DNA of 64,000 bases. Origin: Psychroserpens jangbogonensis (GTDB lineage Bacteria > Bacteroidota > Bacteroidia > Flavobacteriales > Flavobacteriaceae). The translations under genes were made by a program, and so were the position numbers. The stretch is taken from assembly GCF_000797465.1 (NCBI RefSeq), contig NZ_JSWG01000001.1:310001-374000 (forward strand). The letters are read 5' to 3'. Below the pieces are notes generated by a model, which saw only the letters and a program-made list of their open reading frames with translations, was not told the DNA's origin and did not search any database. Below, in pieces: positions 55,686 through 63,217 of the stretch (within the stretch, counting starts at the first letter, position 1; each line of letters begins with the position of its first letter).

Positions 55686-55759
55686 TGACCTCGACTGGAT
55701 TCAAACCAGTAACCTCTTGAGCCGTAATCAAGTGCGCTATTCAGTTGCGCCACGAGGCC
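55686..55759 (-). tRNA. tRNA-Arg (anticodon ACG)
   Basis: 74 bases fold into a full cloverleaf: acceptor GGCCTCG/CGAGGTC (one G-U), D stem GCGC/GCGC, anticodon stem CTTGA/TCAAG with loop TTACGGC, T stem ACTGG/CCAGT and discriminator A. CCA is not encoded. The D loop has A at position 19 and the T loop has T at position 56, an A19-U56 pair in place of the near-universal G19-C56. Confidence 0.95.
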
Positions 55760-55889
55760 TTTTTTAGTGGATGCAAATATACTACATTTATTAAGTCACT
55801 ACCAAACTATTTATTTCAAAATTTAAACTAAAGGTTATTCCATGTAACTATTTATAACAAAAATCACAATACATATCAATAGCTCTATA

Positions 55890-55897
55890 TATATTTG
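55890..55897 (+). promoter_or_regulatory. -7 promoter element of the sulfur operon (TATATTTG)
   Basis: TATATTTG lies 16 bases before the first YeeE/YedE gene. No -33 TTTG is apparent. Confidence 0.45.
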
Positions 55898-55913
55898 CAC
55901 TAATTAAACACGT

Positions 55914-56474
55914 ATGGAACACATATTACAGCCTTGGCCTTGGTACGTTTCAGGCCCTCTTATTGCATTAATTATGTTTACCCTAATCTATCTAGGTAAA
56001 ACATTTGGTATGTCATCAAATCTTAGAACACTCTGTGCTATTGGAGGTGCAGGAAAAAAAGTTAAATTCTTCCATTTTGATTGGAGATCCCAACTATGGA
56101 ATCTGATAGTGGTTTTGGGTGCTTTGATTGGTGGTTTTATTGCACATCAGTTTCTATCTGTTCCAACTCATATAGATTTAAACCCTAAAACGATTGAAGA
56201 TTTATCTCAATTGGGTTTTGAAAATGCTGGCCAATCATTACTTCCAGCTGAACTCTATAGTTGGGATGCTGTATTTAGCTTGAAAGGTATTTTAATTCTA
56301 GTAATCGGAGGACTTTTAGTGGGCTTCGGCACACGTTATGCAGGAGGTTGTACTTCTGGTCATGCTATAACTGGCCTAAGTAGTTTACAACGACCTTCTT
56401 TAATTGCTGTCATTGGTTTTTTTATTGGCGGACTTATTATGACTCATTTACTATTCCCTTTAATTTTTGGTTAA
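55914..56474 (+). CDS. YeeE/YedE family (TsuA-like) sulfur transporter, first half
   Basis: A 186-residue membrane protein with about four helices and the YeeE/YedE signature GTRYAGGCTSGHAITGLSSL (about residues 141-160). Its Cys is the one that relays thiosulfate or persulfide in TsuA. Full-length YeeE proteins have about 350 residues; here the second half is a separate gene starting one base after this stop. Together they should import thiosulfate-type sulfur or move it across the inner membrane. First gene of the sulfur operon. Confidence 0.92.
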   Translation: MEHILQPWPWYVSGPLIALIMFTLIYLGKTFGMSSNLRTLCAIGGAGKKVKFFHFDWRSQLWNLIVVLGALIGGFIAHQFLSVPTHIDLNPKTIEDLSQLGFENAGQSLLPAELYSWDAVFSLKGILILVIGGLLVGFGTRYAGGCTSGHAITGLSSLQRPSLIAVIGFFIGGLIMTHLLFPLIFG

Positions 56475-56475
56475 T

Positions 56476-56889
56476 ATGAAGTTTTTGAAATTTTTATTCG
56501 TTGGCATTATTTTCGGAATTGTATTGGTCAAATCTGAAGCCGTATCATGGTATCGTATTTATGAAATGTTCAAATTTGAATCCTTTCATATGTATGGAAT
56601 AATTGGAACTGCTATAGGCACTGGAGTCATTTTACTTCTTATAGCAAAACAATTAAAACTAAATAATTTAGAAGGAAATCAAATGAAAGTTCCTTTAAAA
56701 GATAAAGGTGTTTTTCGTTATATTATTGGCGGCACACTTTTCGGATTAGGCTGGGCTTTAGCTGGAGCTTGTCCTGGGCCAATGTACATATTAGTAGGAA
56801 CTGGAGCATTTTCAGTACTTATCGTAATCGCTGCTGCTTTAGTAGGCACTTATGTTTACGGAATTATCAAAGACAAACTTCCACATTAG
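56476..56889 (+). CDS. YeeE/YedE family transporter, second half (DUF6691 type)
   Basis: A 137-residue, four-helix protein. The ATG at 56476 follows the previous stop by one base; the frame is open three codons further to a TTG inside the upstream gene, which is unlikely to be used. The motif GGTLFGLGWALAGACPGPMY (about 87-106) is the second YeeE/YedE repeat with its own Cys. The two proteins probably pair in the membrane to make one transport unit. Next comes the persulfide dioxygenase-type gene. Confidence 0.9.
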   Translation: MKFLKFLFVGIIFGIVLVKSEAVSWYRIYEMFKFESFHMYGIIGTAIGTGVILLLIAKQLKLNNLEGNQMKVPLKDKGVFRYIIGGTLFGLGWALAGACPGPMYILVGTGAFSVLIVIAAALVGTYVYGIIKDKLPH

Positions 56890-56895
56890 TTAAAC

Positions 56896-56938
56896 CTGAT
56901 AAATGTCAGATAATAAAAAAGAATACTTCTTATATTTG
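56896..56938 (+). promoter_or_regulatory. Crp/Fnr-type dyad plus -7 box before the metallo-hydrolase gene
   Basis: CTGATAAATGTCAG (56896-56909) is a TGA-N6-TCA dyad typical of Crp/Fnr regulators. It lies 21 bases upstream of TATATTTG (56931-56938), which fits an activator replacing the -33 contact. Confidence 0.4.
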
Positions 56939-56968
56939 CATCATTGTTAAAACTAAATTGACATCGTT

Positions 56969-58375
56969 ATGAAAATCGAACAAATTTATACAGGCTGTTT
57001 AGCACAAGGTGCTTATTATATTGAGTCTGAAGGCGAAGTTGCCATTATTGATCCTTTACGAGAAACACAAGCATATATTGATAAAGCGAATACTAATAAT
57101 GCAAAAATCAAATATGTTTTCGAAACACATTTTCATGCCGATTTTGTTTCTGGTCATGTAGATTTGGCTAAAAAAACAGGAGCAACTATTGTTTATGGTC
57201 CTGGAGCTGAAACTACTTATGAGATTCATTCAGCAAAAGATGATGAAACGTTCAAGTTAGGAAACATCATAATAAAAGCATTACATACACCTGGTCATAC
57301 TCTAGAATCAACATCTTTCTTGCTCATTGATGAAAATGGTAAAAATCACGCTATATTTTCTGGTGACACTTTATTTTTAGGTGATGTTGGACGACCAGAT
57401 TTAGCAATAAAATCTGATTTAACAAAAGAAGACTTAGCAGGTATGTTATTCGATTCACTTCGTAGTAAAATCATGCCTCTTGCTGATGACGTTATCGTAT
57501 ATCCAGCCCATGGCGCTGGTTCTGCATGTGGAAAAAATTTAAGCAAAGAAACTGTAGGCTTTATAGGTGATCAAAAGAAAACGAATTACGCTTTAAGAGC
57601 AAATATGACTAAAGCAGAATTTGTAGAAGAAGTATTAGATGGTATTGCTCCTCCTCCACAATATTTTGCTAAGAATGCAATGATGAATAAAACGGGTTAT
57701 GATAGTTTTGAAACGGTTTTAAAATCTGGAAATTCACCTTTAAATCCACAAGATTTTGAAGCAATGGCCAATCATGAAGAAGCTCTAGTACTTGATGTAA
57801 GACCTGAAAGCGAATTCATTAAAGGGCATATTCCAAACTCTATCTTTATTGGATTAAACGGACAATTTGCACCTTGGGTTGGCGCATTAATAATTGATTT
57901 AAAACAACCTATTTTATTAGTTGTTCCTGAAGGAAAAGGAAAAGAAGCTGTAACTCGATTATCCCGTGTTGGTTATGACAATACCTTAGGTTATTTAGAA
58001 GGTGGTTTGGATGCTTGGATCGCTTCAGGTAAAGAAACAGACAATTTAGAATCTATTTCTGCTGAAACATTTGCTAAACGTATAAATAGTGAAGACATAA
58101 ATATTCTCGATGTTAGAAAAGATGGTGAATATAAAAGTAGCCATTTAGAAAATGCTCAGCATTTTGCATTAGACTTTATCAATACAAAAATGAATGAGGT
58201 TTCTAAAGACAAAACCTATCACATCCATTGTGCTGGTGGTTATAGAAGTGTCATTGCAGCTTCAATATTAAAAGCCAGAGGATATCATAACTTAGTTGAT
58301 ATCGCAGGTGGTTTTGAAGCTATCAAAAAAACGGATTTACCAACTACGGATTTTGTTTGTCCATCTACACTTTAA
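56969..58375 (+). CDS. MBL-fold persulfide dioxygenase-like enzyme with two rhodanese domains
   Basis: A 468-residue protein. The N-terminal metallo-beta-lactamase domain has THFHADFVSGH (about 53-63), HTPGHTLES and the FSGDTLFLGDVGRPD loop of ETHE1/CstB persulfide dioxygenases. Two rhodanese domains follow. The first (about 265-355) has lost the catalytic Cys, reading LLVVPEGKGKEA at that place. The second (about 370-460) keeps it in IHCAGGYRS. The enzyme should oxidise persulfide to sulfite and transfer sulfur. It is flanked by YeeE-type transporters and a CxxC protein. Confidence 0.93.
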   Translation: MKIEQIYTGCLAQGAYYIESEGEVAIIDPLRETQAYIDKANTNNAKIKYVFETHFHADFVSGHVDLAKKTGATIVYGPGAETTYEIHSAKDDETFKLGNIIIKALHTPGHTLESTSFLLIDENGKNHAIFSGDTLFLGDVGRPDLAIKSDLTKEDLAGMLFDSLRSKIMPLADDVIVYPAHGAGSACGKNLSKETVGFIGDQKKTNYALRANMTKAEFVEEVLDGIAPPPQYFAKNAMMNKTGYDSFETVLKSGNSPLNPQDFEAMANHEEALVLDVRPESEFIKGHIPNSIFIGLNGQFAPWVGALIIDLKQPILLVVPEGKGKEAVTRLSRVGYDNTLGYLEGGLDAWIASGKETDNLESISAETFAKRINSEDINILDVRKDGEYKSSHLENAQHFALDFINTKMNEVSKDKTYHIHCAGGYRSVIAASILKARGYHNLVDIAGGFEAIKKTDLPTTDFVCPSTL

Positions 58376-58377
58376 AT

Positions 58378-58647
58378 ATGGAAAATACATTTCAAATTCA
58401 AAACTTAAAATGTGGAGGTTGTGCACATACTATAATAACACGTTTAGAAGAATTTCAAGGAATTTCAAATGTTATAGTTGATAATGATGCTCATTCAGTA
58501 GGTTTTAGTTACACCGAAACGAAAGAATTGGAGTTGGTAAAAACATTGTTATCTACACTCGGATATCCAGTTGAAGGTGAATCAAATCCGTTAACAAAAA
58601 AAGCAAAATCTTTTGTTAGTTGCGCTGTTGGACGACTAAATAATTAA
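58378..58647 (+). CDS. Heavy-metal-associated (HMA) domain protein
   Basis: An 89-residue protein. The ATG at 58378 lies 2 bases after the previous stop. The HMA motif CGGCAHT (Cys12 and Cys15) can bind a soft metal such as Cu(I), or in this setting could carry sulfur. About 65 residues form the ferredoxin-like fold, and the tail holds a third Cys (FVSCAVGRLNN). No metal ATPase is nearby; the sulfur operon is its only context. A terminator starts at its stop codon. Confidence 0.88.
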   Translation: MENTFQIQNLKCGGCAHTIITRLEEFQGISNVIVDNDAHSVGFSYTETKELELVKTLLSTLGYPVEGESNPLTKKAKSFVSCAVGRLNN

Positions 58648-58691
58648 TCATAAATCACTATACAAGAGGTGATTAATGATTTTTATTTTTT
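58647..58691 (+). terminator. Rho-independent terminator of the sulfur operon
   Basis: A 12-base stem (ATCATAAATCAC, one mismatch), 10-base loop and a T-rich tail. Confidence 0.75.
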
Positions 58692-58717
58692 GTTTACAAT
58701 AAATTTAACATATAATA

Positions 58718-58750
58718 TTTTGAATCACTAGACGAGTGGTCATATATTTG
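58718..58750 (+). promoter_or_regulatory. tetR promoter with TetR operator in the spacer
   Basis: TTTG (58718-58721) and TATATTTG (58743-58750) flank TAGACGAGTGGTCAT (58729-58743), a TWGAC-N5-GTC dyad also found twice before the exporter gene. Binding would block the promoter, so tetR is autorepressed. Confidence 0.65.
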
Positions 58751-58768
58751 CATTATTAATTTTACAAC

Positions 58769-59365
58769 ATGTCAAAAACCTTAAAACACGATCTTAAAGC
58801 TGATGCTCTTTTAGAAAAAGGGATGGAGTTGCTTTGGTCTAAAGGTTATAATGCAACAAGTGTTAACGACATTGTAAAGGTTGCTGGAATACCAAAAGGT
58901 TCTTTTTATTTTTATTTTGAAAGCAAAGAAGACTTTGTAGTAAAAGCCATAGACAAATATTATTGTATGATGTTTACGCCTGCAAAAGCAATTTTGGAGA
59001 ATAAATCATTATCTCCAAAACAAAGGCTTCTCGATTTTCATGAATACAGGATTGATATTTTGAAAAATGAATTGGACTGTACAATGGGATGTATGGCTTG
59101 CAATATTGGAAATGAAATGGCTGAGCATAGTGAAAAAATTAGAACAGCAATTTTGATTCATGACCAAATGATTTTATCTACAATTACTGATGTAATTCAA
59201 GAAGCAAAAGACCTAGGAGAGATCAAAAATACAATGAGTGCTCAGGATATTGCTGCTTTTATAGAAGATGCTGGAAAAGGAGCTATGGTAAGTATGAAAG
59301 AATTAAATAGTTCTTATCCCATTGATAATGCAATGAATATGATCAGAAACGTTTTATTAAAATAA
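58769..59365 (+). CDS. TetR/AcrR family transcriptional repressor
   Basis: A 198-residue repressor. The N-terminal HTH is typical: GMELLWSKGYNATSVNDIVK, then AGIPKGSFYFYFESKEDF. The C-terminal part has a TetR_C_6/YxaF-like ligand domain with several cysteines (CTMGCMACNIGNEMAEHS), which could sense thiol-reactive compounds as NemR-type regulators do. It sits directly upstream of the exporter it probably controls: matching operators are found in its own promoter and twice in the gap before the exporter. Confidence 0.92.
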   Translation: MSKTLKHDLKADALLEKGMELLWSKGYNATSVNDIVKVAGIPKGSFYFYFESKEDFVVKAIDKYYCMMFTPAKAILENKSLSPKQRLLDFHEYRIDILKNELDCTMGCMACNIGNEMAEHSEKIRTAILIHDQMILSTITDVIQEAKDLGEIKNTMSAQDIAAFIEDAGKGAMVSMKELNSSYPIDNAMNMIRNVLLK

Positions 59366-59386
59366 TTATTTTTTTTGCATCAATAA

Positions 59387-59491
59387 TAGACGACTGGTCA
59401 ATTATTAATACAAATTACAACAGAAATTTATAATATTAGAAAAAGAATCTGAAATCAATAACCAAATGACCTTTTATAATCGACTGGTCAA
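59387..59491 (+). promoter_or_regulatory. Two TetR operators before the exporter gene
   Basis: TAGACGACTGGTCAA (59387-59401) and TAATCGACTGGTCAA (59477-59491) share CGACTGGTCAA and are spaced by 90 bases. They match the site in the tetR promoter. Confidence 0.65.
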
Positions 59492-59510
59492 CTAATCAAA
59501 TCAAAAAACA

Positions 59511-61889
59511 ATGAATGCATTAAAAAAAGTAAGCAACGCTTCTAACAAATTTGCTAGTCAATGGGCAACATTTGTTATTAAAAATAAATGGCTAGTATTA
59601 ATTGGAACTTTCCTCTTAGCAATAGGACTAGGTTCACAAGGTAAAATGGAATTTGATGGAGATTACCATGTATTCTTTAGTGAGTCGAATCCTGAATTAG
59701 AAGCTTTTGACGCATTACAAGAGAAATACACTAAAGATGATAACGTCATAATAGTCCTATCTCCTTCTAATGGAAACATATTTACAAAAGAAAATCTAAA
59801 TGCCATTGAAGAATTAACTACAGAATCCTGGAATACGCCATACTCTTCTCGAGTAGATGCTTTGACAAATTTCCAGCACACAAGCGCTGAAGGTGATGAT
59901 TTGTACGTTGATGATTTATCATATGAGTCGTCTTTGAAAAGTAATACAGAAATTGCTGAAATTAAAGAAAAAGCATTGAAAGAACCGTTATTGGTCAATC
60001 GAATTTTAAATGAAAAAGGTAGTGTTACAGCAATCAATATTACCGTTAGACTTCCTGGTGTAGATAGTGCAAAAGAGATTCCTGAAGTTACTGTTTTTAC
60101 AAGGAACATGGTTTCTAGTTTTAAAGAGAAGCACCCAAACTTTGAAGTACATACTTCAGGTTTAGTACCATTAAACACAGCATTTTTCGAGTCCTCAATG
60201 GCAGATATGGCATTGACAATGCTTATGCTACTTATTGTCATAATAACAACGTTTATATTAACTCGAAACATTTATAGTACAATAGCTACATTGGTTGTCG
60301 TTCTATTTTCAATTATAAGTGCTGTTGGTTTTATTGGTATAATGGGTATAAAACTAACACCTCCTTCAGCAACATTTATGACCATGATTTTAACGCTAGC
60401 TGTAGCGGACAGTATACACATACTTATCACTATGCTGCAAAAAATGCGACAAGACGGTCTTAATAAAGTTGATGCTTTAGTCGAATCGATACGATTAAAC
60501 TTTATGCCTGTTTTCATTACTAGTCTGACTACCGTAATTGGATTCTTGACTATGAATTTTGGAGATGTGCCTCCATTTTGGGATTTAGGAAACATTACTG
60601 CTTTTGGAATGACAATGGCATTTATTTTCTCGACAACAGTTCTGCCTGCATTAATGGCAATATTCCCTGTAAAAACCAAAGTGAGAAAAGAAACCGAAAA
60701 AACTAAGAAAAACTGGTATGCATCTCTCGGTAACCTAGTTGCTAATCAACCTTTAAGACTTACTTTTATTTCAATAGTTATTATTGGAGGATTAACCTTT
60801 TTAGCTACTAAAAACGAATTCAATGATGAGTTTATCAATTATTTTGATGAGAGCGTCACCTTCAGAACAGATACCGATTATATCAGTGAAAACTTAACTG
60901 GTATTTATAATATAGAATTTTCAATTGGTAGCGGTGAAAGTGGAGGAATTAATAACCCAGAATACCTTAAAAAACTTAATGGTTTTGAAGACTGGTTAAA
61001 TGAACAACCAGAAGTAGTACATGTAAATGCATTTAGTGAAGTTGCAAGACGTGTAAACAGATCAATGCATGGTGATGACGAAAGCTTTTATCGCGTTCCT
61101 GACAATCGTGAAGAAGCAGCACAATACTTACTACTGTATGAACTGTCCTTACCTTTTGGATTAGACCTCAACAACCAAATAAATGTAGATAAATCAGAAT
61201 CTCGTGTTACTGTAACCTTAAAAAATCTTGACAGTCCAGAGATGATTGCATTTGCCGAAAAAAGTGAGCGATGGTTAGTCGCTAATACTCCAAAGGAAAT
61301 GCATGCAATTGCTGTAAGTCCAATGCTAATGTTTTCTAAGTTAGGATTTAGGCAAGCAGAAAGCATGTTTAATGGAAACATTATAGCGCTTATTTTAATT
61401 TCATTAGTACTTATGCTCGCTTTAAGAAACTTCAAGCTTGGGTTATTAAGTATCATCCCAAATGTAACTCCAGTTCTCGTTGGTTTTGGGATTTGGGCAC
61501 TTTATAAAGGTCAAATCAATACTGGAATGGTAATCGTTTTTGGTATGACTTTAGGCATAATAGTAGATGATACTGTTCACTTTATGAGTAAATTTTTAAG
61601 AGCAAGAAGAGAGTTAGGATATGATGCAAAACAAGCTGTAGTATACGCTTTTGAAACTGTTGGAAAAGCACTTGTAACTACCACAATTGTACTATTAGCA
61701 GGATTTGCAGTGCTTTCAACTTCATCATTTGCATTAAATAGTTACATGGCAAGAATTACGGTAATCATTATAACAAGTGCTTTAATAATTGACTTTGTTT
61801 TATTGCCTTCATTATTAATTCTGACGAGTAAAAAGAAAGAAAAAATCATTCAAAAAAAGGAATACACACAAGTTATCCTTGATAAATAA
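59511..61889 (+). CDS. RND superfamily exporter (MMPL/patched-like)
   Basis: A 792-residue inner-membrane protein with about 12 helices in two repeats: one helix, a large periplasmic loop (about 48-220) and five helices, then the same again from about 405. The transmembrane relay segments are FMTMILTLAVADSIHILITM (about 287-306) and MVIVFGMTLGIIVDDTVHFM (about 674-693), each with an acidic residue for proton coupling. It is of the small MMPL/hopanoid-exporter type, not the tripartite AcrB type. It is under TetR control and followed by a LolA-like protein, so a lipid-like substrate is likely. Confidence 0.92.
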   Translation: MNALKKVSNASNKFASQWATFVIKNKWLVLIGTFLLAIGLGSQGKMEFDGDYHVFFSESNPELEAFDALQEKYTKDDNVIIVLSPSNGNIFTKENLNAIEELTTESWNTPYSSRVDALTNFQHTSAEGDDLYVDDLSYESSLKSNTEIAEIKEKALKEPLLVNRILNEKGSVTAINITVRLPGVDSAKEIPEVTVFTRNMVSSFKEKHPNFEVHTSGLVPLNTAFFESSMADMALTMLMLLIVIITTFILTRNIYSTIATLVVVLFSIISAVGFIGIMGIKLTPPSATFMTMILTLAVADSIHILITMLQKMRQDGLNKVDALVESIRLNFMPVFITSLTTVIGFLTMNFGDVPPFWDLGNITAFGMTMAFIFSTTVLPALMAIFPVKTKVRKETEKTKKNWYASLGNLVANQPLRLTFISIVIIGGLTFLATKNEFNDEFINYFDESVTFRTDTDYISENLTGIYNIEFSIGSGESGGINNPEYLKKLNGFEDWLNEQPEVVHVNAFSEVARRVNRSMHGDDESFYRVPDNREEAAQYLLLYELSLPFGLDLNNQINVDKSESRVTVTLKNLDSPEMIAFAEKSERWLVANTPKEMHAIAVSPMLMFSKLGFRQAESMFNGNIIALILISLVLMLALRNFKLGLLSIIPNVTPVLVGFGIWALYKGQINTGMVIVFGMTLGIIVDDTVHFMSKFLRARRELGYDAKQAVVYAFETVGKALVTTTIVLLAGFAVLSTSSFALNSYMARITVIIITSALIIDFVLLPSLLILTSKKKEKIIQKKEYTQVILDK

Positions 61890-61909
61890 TCAATTAAAAT
61901 ACAAACAAC

Positions 61910-62680
61910 ATGAAAACAATAATTTTAACATTAACACTTTTAAGTACAATCGGACTATTTGCACAATCTGCTGAAGATCGTGGATTAGAAATCGCAAAAG
62001 CAGCGGAAAACGCCGATTTAGGATTCAAAAGTTCTACAGTAGAATTAAAAATGACCTTGAAAAATAAAAATGGTCAAACTAGTGAGCGTCTTTTAACAAC
62101 AAAGACATTAGAATTAACAGAAGATGGTGATAAATCATTAATCGTTTTTAATAGTCCGAAAGATGTTAAAGGCACATCTACTTTAACGTTCACGCACAAA
62201 ATTGGTGCTGATGATCAATGGTTATTTTTACCATCTATAAAGCGTGTGAAACGAATTTCATCTAATAACAAATCAGGTCCATTTGTAGGAAGTGAATTTG
62301 CATATGAGGATTTGTCATCTCAAGAAGTAGAGAAATATGCTTATAAATTCTTAAATGAAAATGGAAACCTTCTAAATGTTGAACAAGATCCTGTAGACCC
62401 AAAATCTGGATATACACGACGCATAGTAACCTACAATAAAGATAAAGGGTACCGAATTGAAAAAGTAGAATTTTATGATCGTAAAAATTCACTTTTAAAA
62501 ACACTCACATACTCTGGATATAAACTCTATAAAAACAAGTTTTGGAGAGCAGCTTCATTTAATATGGTAAATCACCAAAGTAATAAAGAAACCTTATTAC
62601 AGTTCAGTGATTATAATTTTGGAGTTGATCTAGCAGAAGAAGATTTCACTCAAGTTGCTTTAAAAAGAGCTGGAAACTAA
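61910..62680 (+). CDS. Outer-membrane lipoprotein-sorting (LolA-like) protein
   Basis: A 256-residue periplasmic protein with a signal peptide (1-19, ending GLFAQ). It belongs to the LolA-like family that accompanies RND exporters: SLIVFNSPKDVKGTSTLTF, DDQWLFLPSIKRVKRIS, GPFVGSEFAYEDLSSQE. The half-barrel fold carries lipids or lipoproteins between membranes. It starts 20 bases after the exporter stop, so it probably shuttles that exporter's cargo. Confidence 0.92.
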   Translation: MKTIILTLTLLSTIGLFAQSAEDRGLEIAKAAENADLGFKSSTVELKMTLKNKNGQTSERLLTTKTLELTEDGDKSLIVFNSPKDVKGTSTLTFTHKIGADDQWLFLPSIKRVKRISSNNKSGPFVGSEFAYEDLSSQEVEKYAYKFLNENGNLLNVEQDPVDPKSGYTRRIVTYNKDKGYRIEKVEFYDRKNSLLKTLTYSGYKLYKNKFWRAASFNMVNHQSNKETLLQFSDYNFGVDLAEEDFTQVALKRAGN

Positions 62681-62691
62681 AGCATTTAAAA

Positions 62692-63111
62692 ATGATTAAA
62701 ATTTTCTTACGCCTTGCAATTGCAACTGGATTTCTGTCTGCAGTTGCCGATCGGTTTGGATTTTGGAATAAAGACGTTTCAGCTTGGGGAAATTGGGACA
62801 ACTTTTTAGAATACACAGCAGTGTTAAATCCATTAATTCCTGTTGATTTCATTCCAATAGTTGGAGCAACAGCTACAATAGCTGAAATTGTTTTTGCTTT
62901 GTGTTTAATAATTGGATACAAAACTGAATTATTTGCTAAGTTTAGTGGATATCTTATCTTATTATTTGCATTAGCAATGACATTCACTTCTGGAATAAAA
63001 GGCGCTTTCGATTACTCTGTTTTTACAGCAGTAGCAGCAGCATTTGCCTTAAGCACAATGAAAGCAAAGTCTTTTGAATTTGACATCGTATTGATGAAAA
63101 ACAAACTTTAA
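62692..63111 (+). CDS. DoxX family membrane protein
   Basis: A 139-residue protein with four hydrophobic segments (about 3-18, 55-78, 84-103 and 107-128). It has the DoxX/SURF4-like pattern: an opening IFLRLAIATGFLSAVADRFG, then IVGATATIAEIVFALCLIIG. Such proteins are linked to quinone/thiol redox chemistry in some bacteria, but most have no known role. It begins 11 bases after the LolA-like gene and belongs to the TetR-controlled operon. Confidence 0.85.
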   Translation: MIKIFLRLAIATGFLSAVADRFGFWNKDVSAWGNWDNFLEYTAVLNPLIPVDFIPIVGATATIAEIVFALCLIIGYKTELFAKFSGYLILLFALAMTFTSGIKGAFDYSVFTAVAAAFALSTMKAKSFEFDIVLMKNKL

Positions 63112-63116
63112 AATAT

Positions 63117-63204
63117 AAGCAATACCGTTGACTACTTAATCTACAATTCATAGTGATGGTTGGTTAGTTGGTTAATAGCAGTAGTTATTCGGTATTGCTT
63201 TTTT
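63117..63204 (+). terminator. Long hairpin with T-run between doxX-like and outer-membrane protein genes
   Basis: AAGCAATACCG (63117-63127) pairs with CGGTATTGCTT (63190-63200), followed by a T-run. Inside, GACTAC and GTAGTTA can extend the stem. The apical part is about 40 bases. It may terminate, or partly attenuate, transcription into the next gene. Confidence 0.6.
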
Positions 63205-63217
63205 AATACTAAACAAA

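Noticed and set aside
48000-55760. CRISPR array, transposase or integrase in the accessory region
   Set aside because: I looked for regular repeats with spacers and for recombinase motifs on both strands and saw none.
59663-60271. 202-codon minus-strand frame inside the RND exporter gene
   Set aside because: Antisense to a well-conserved transporter, low-complexity translation and no start signals.
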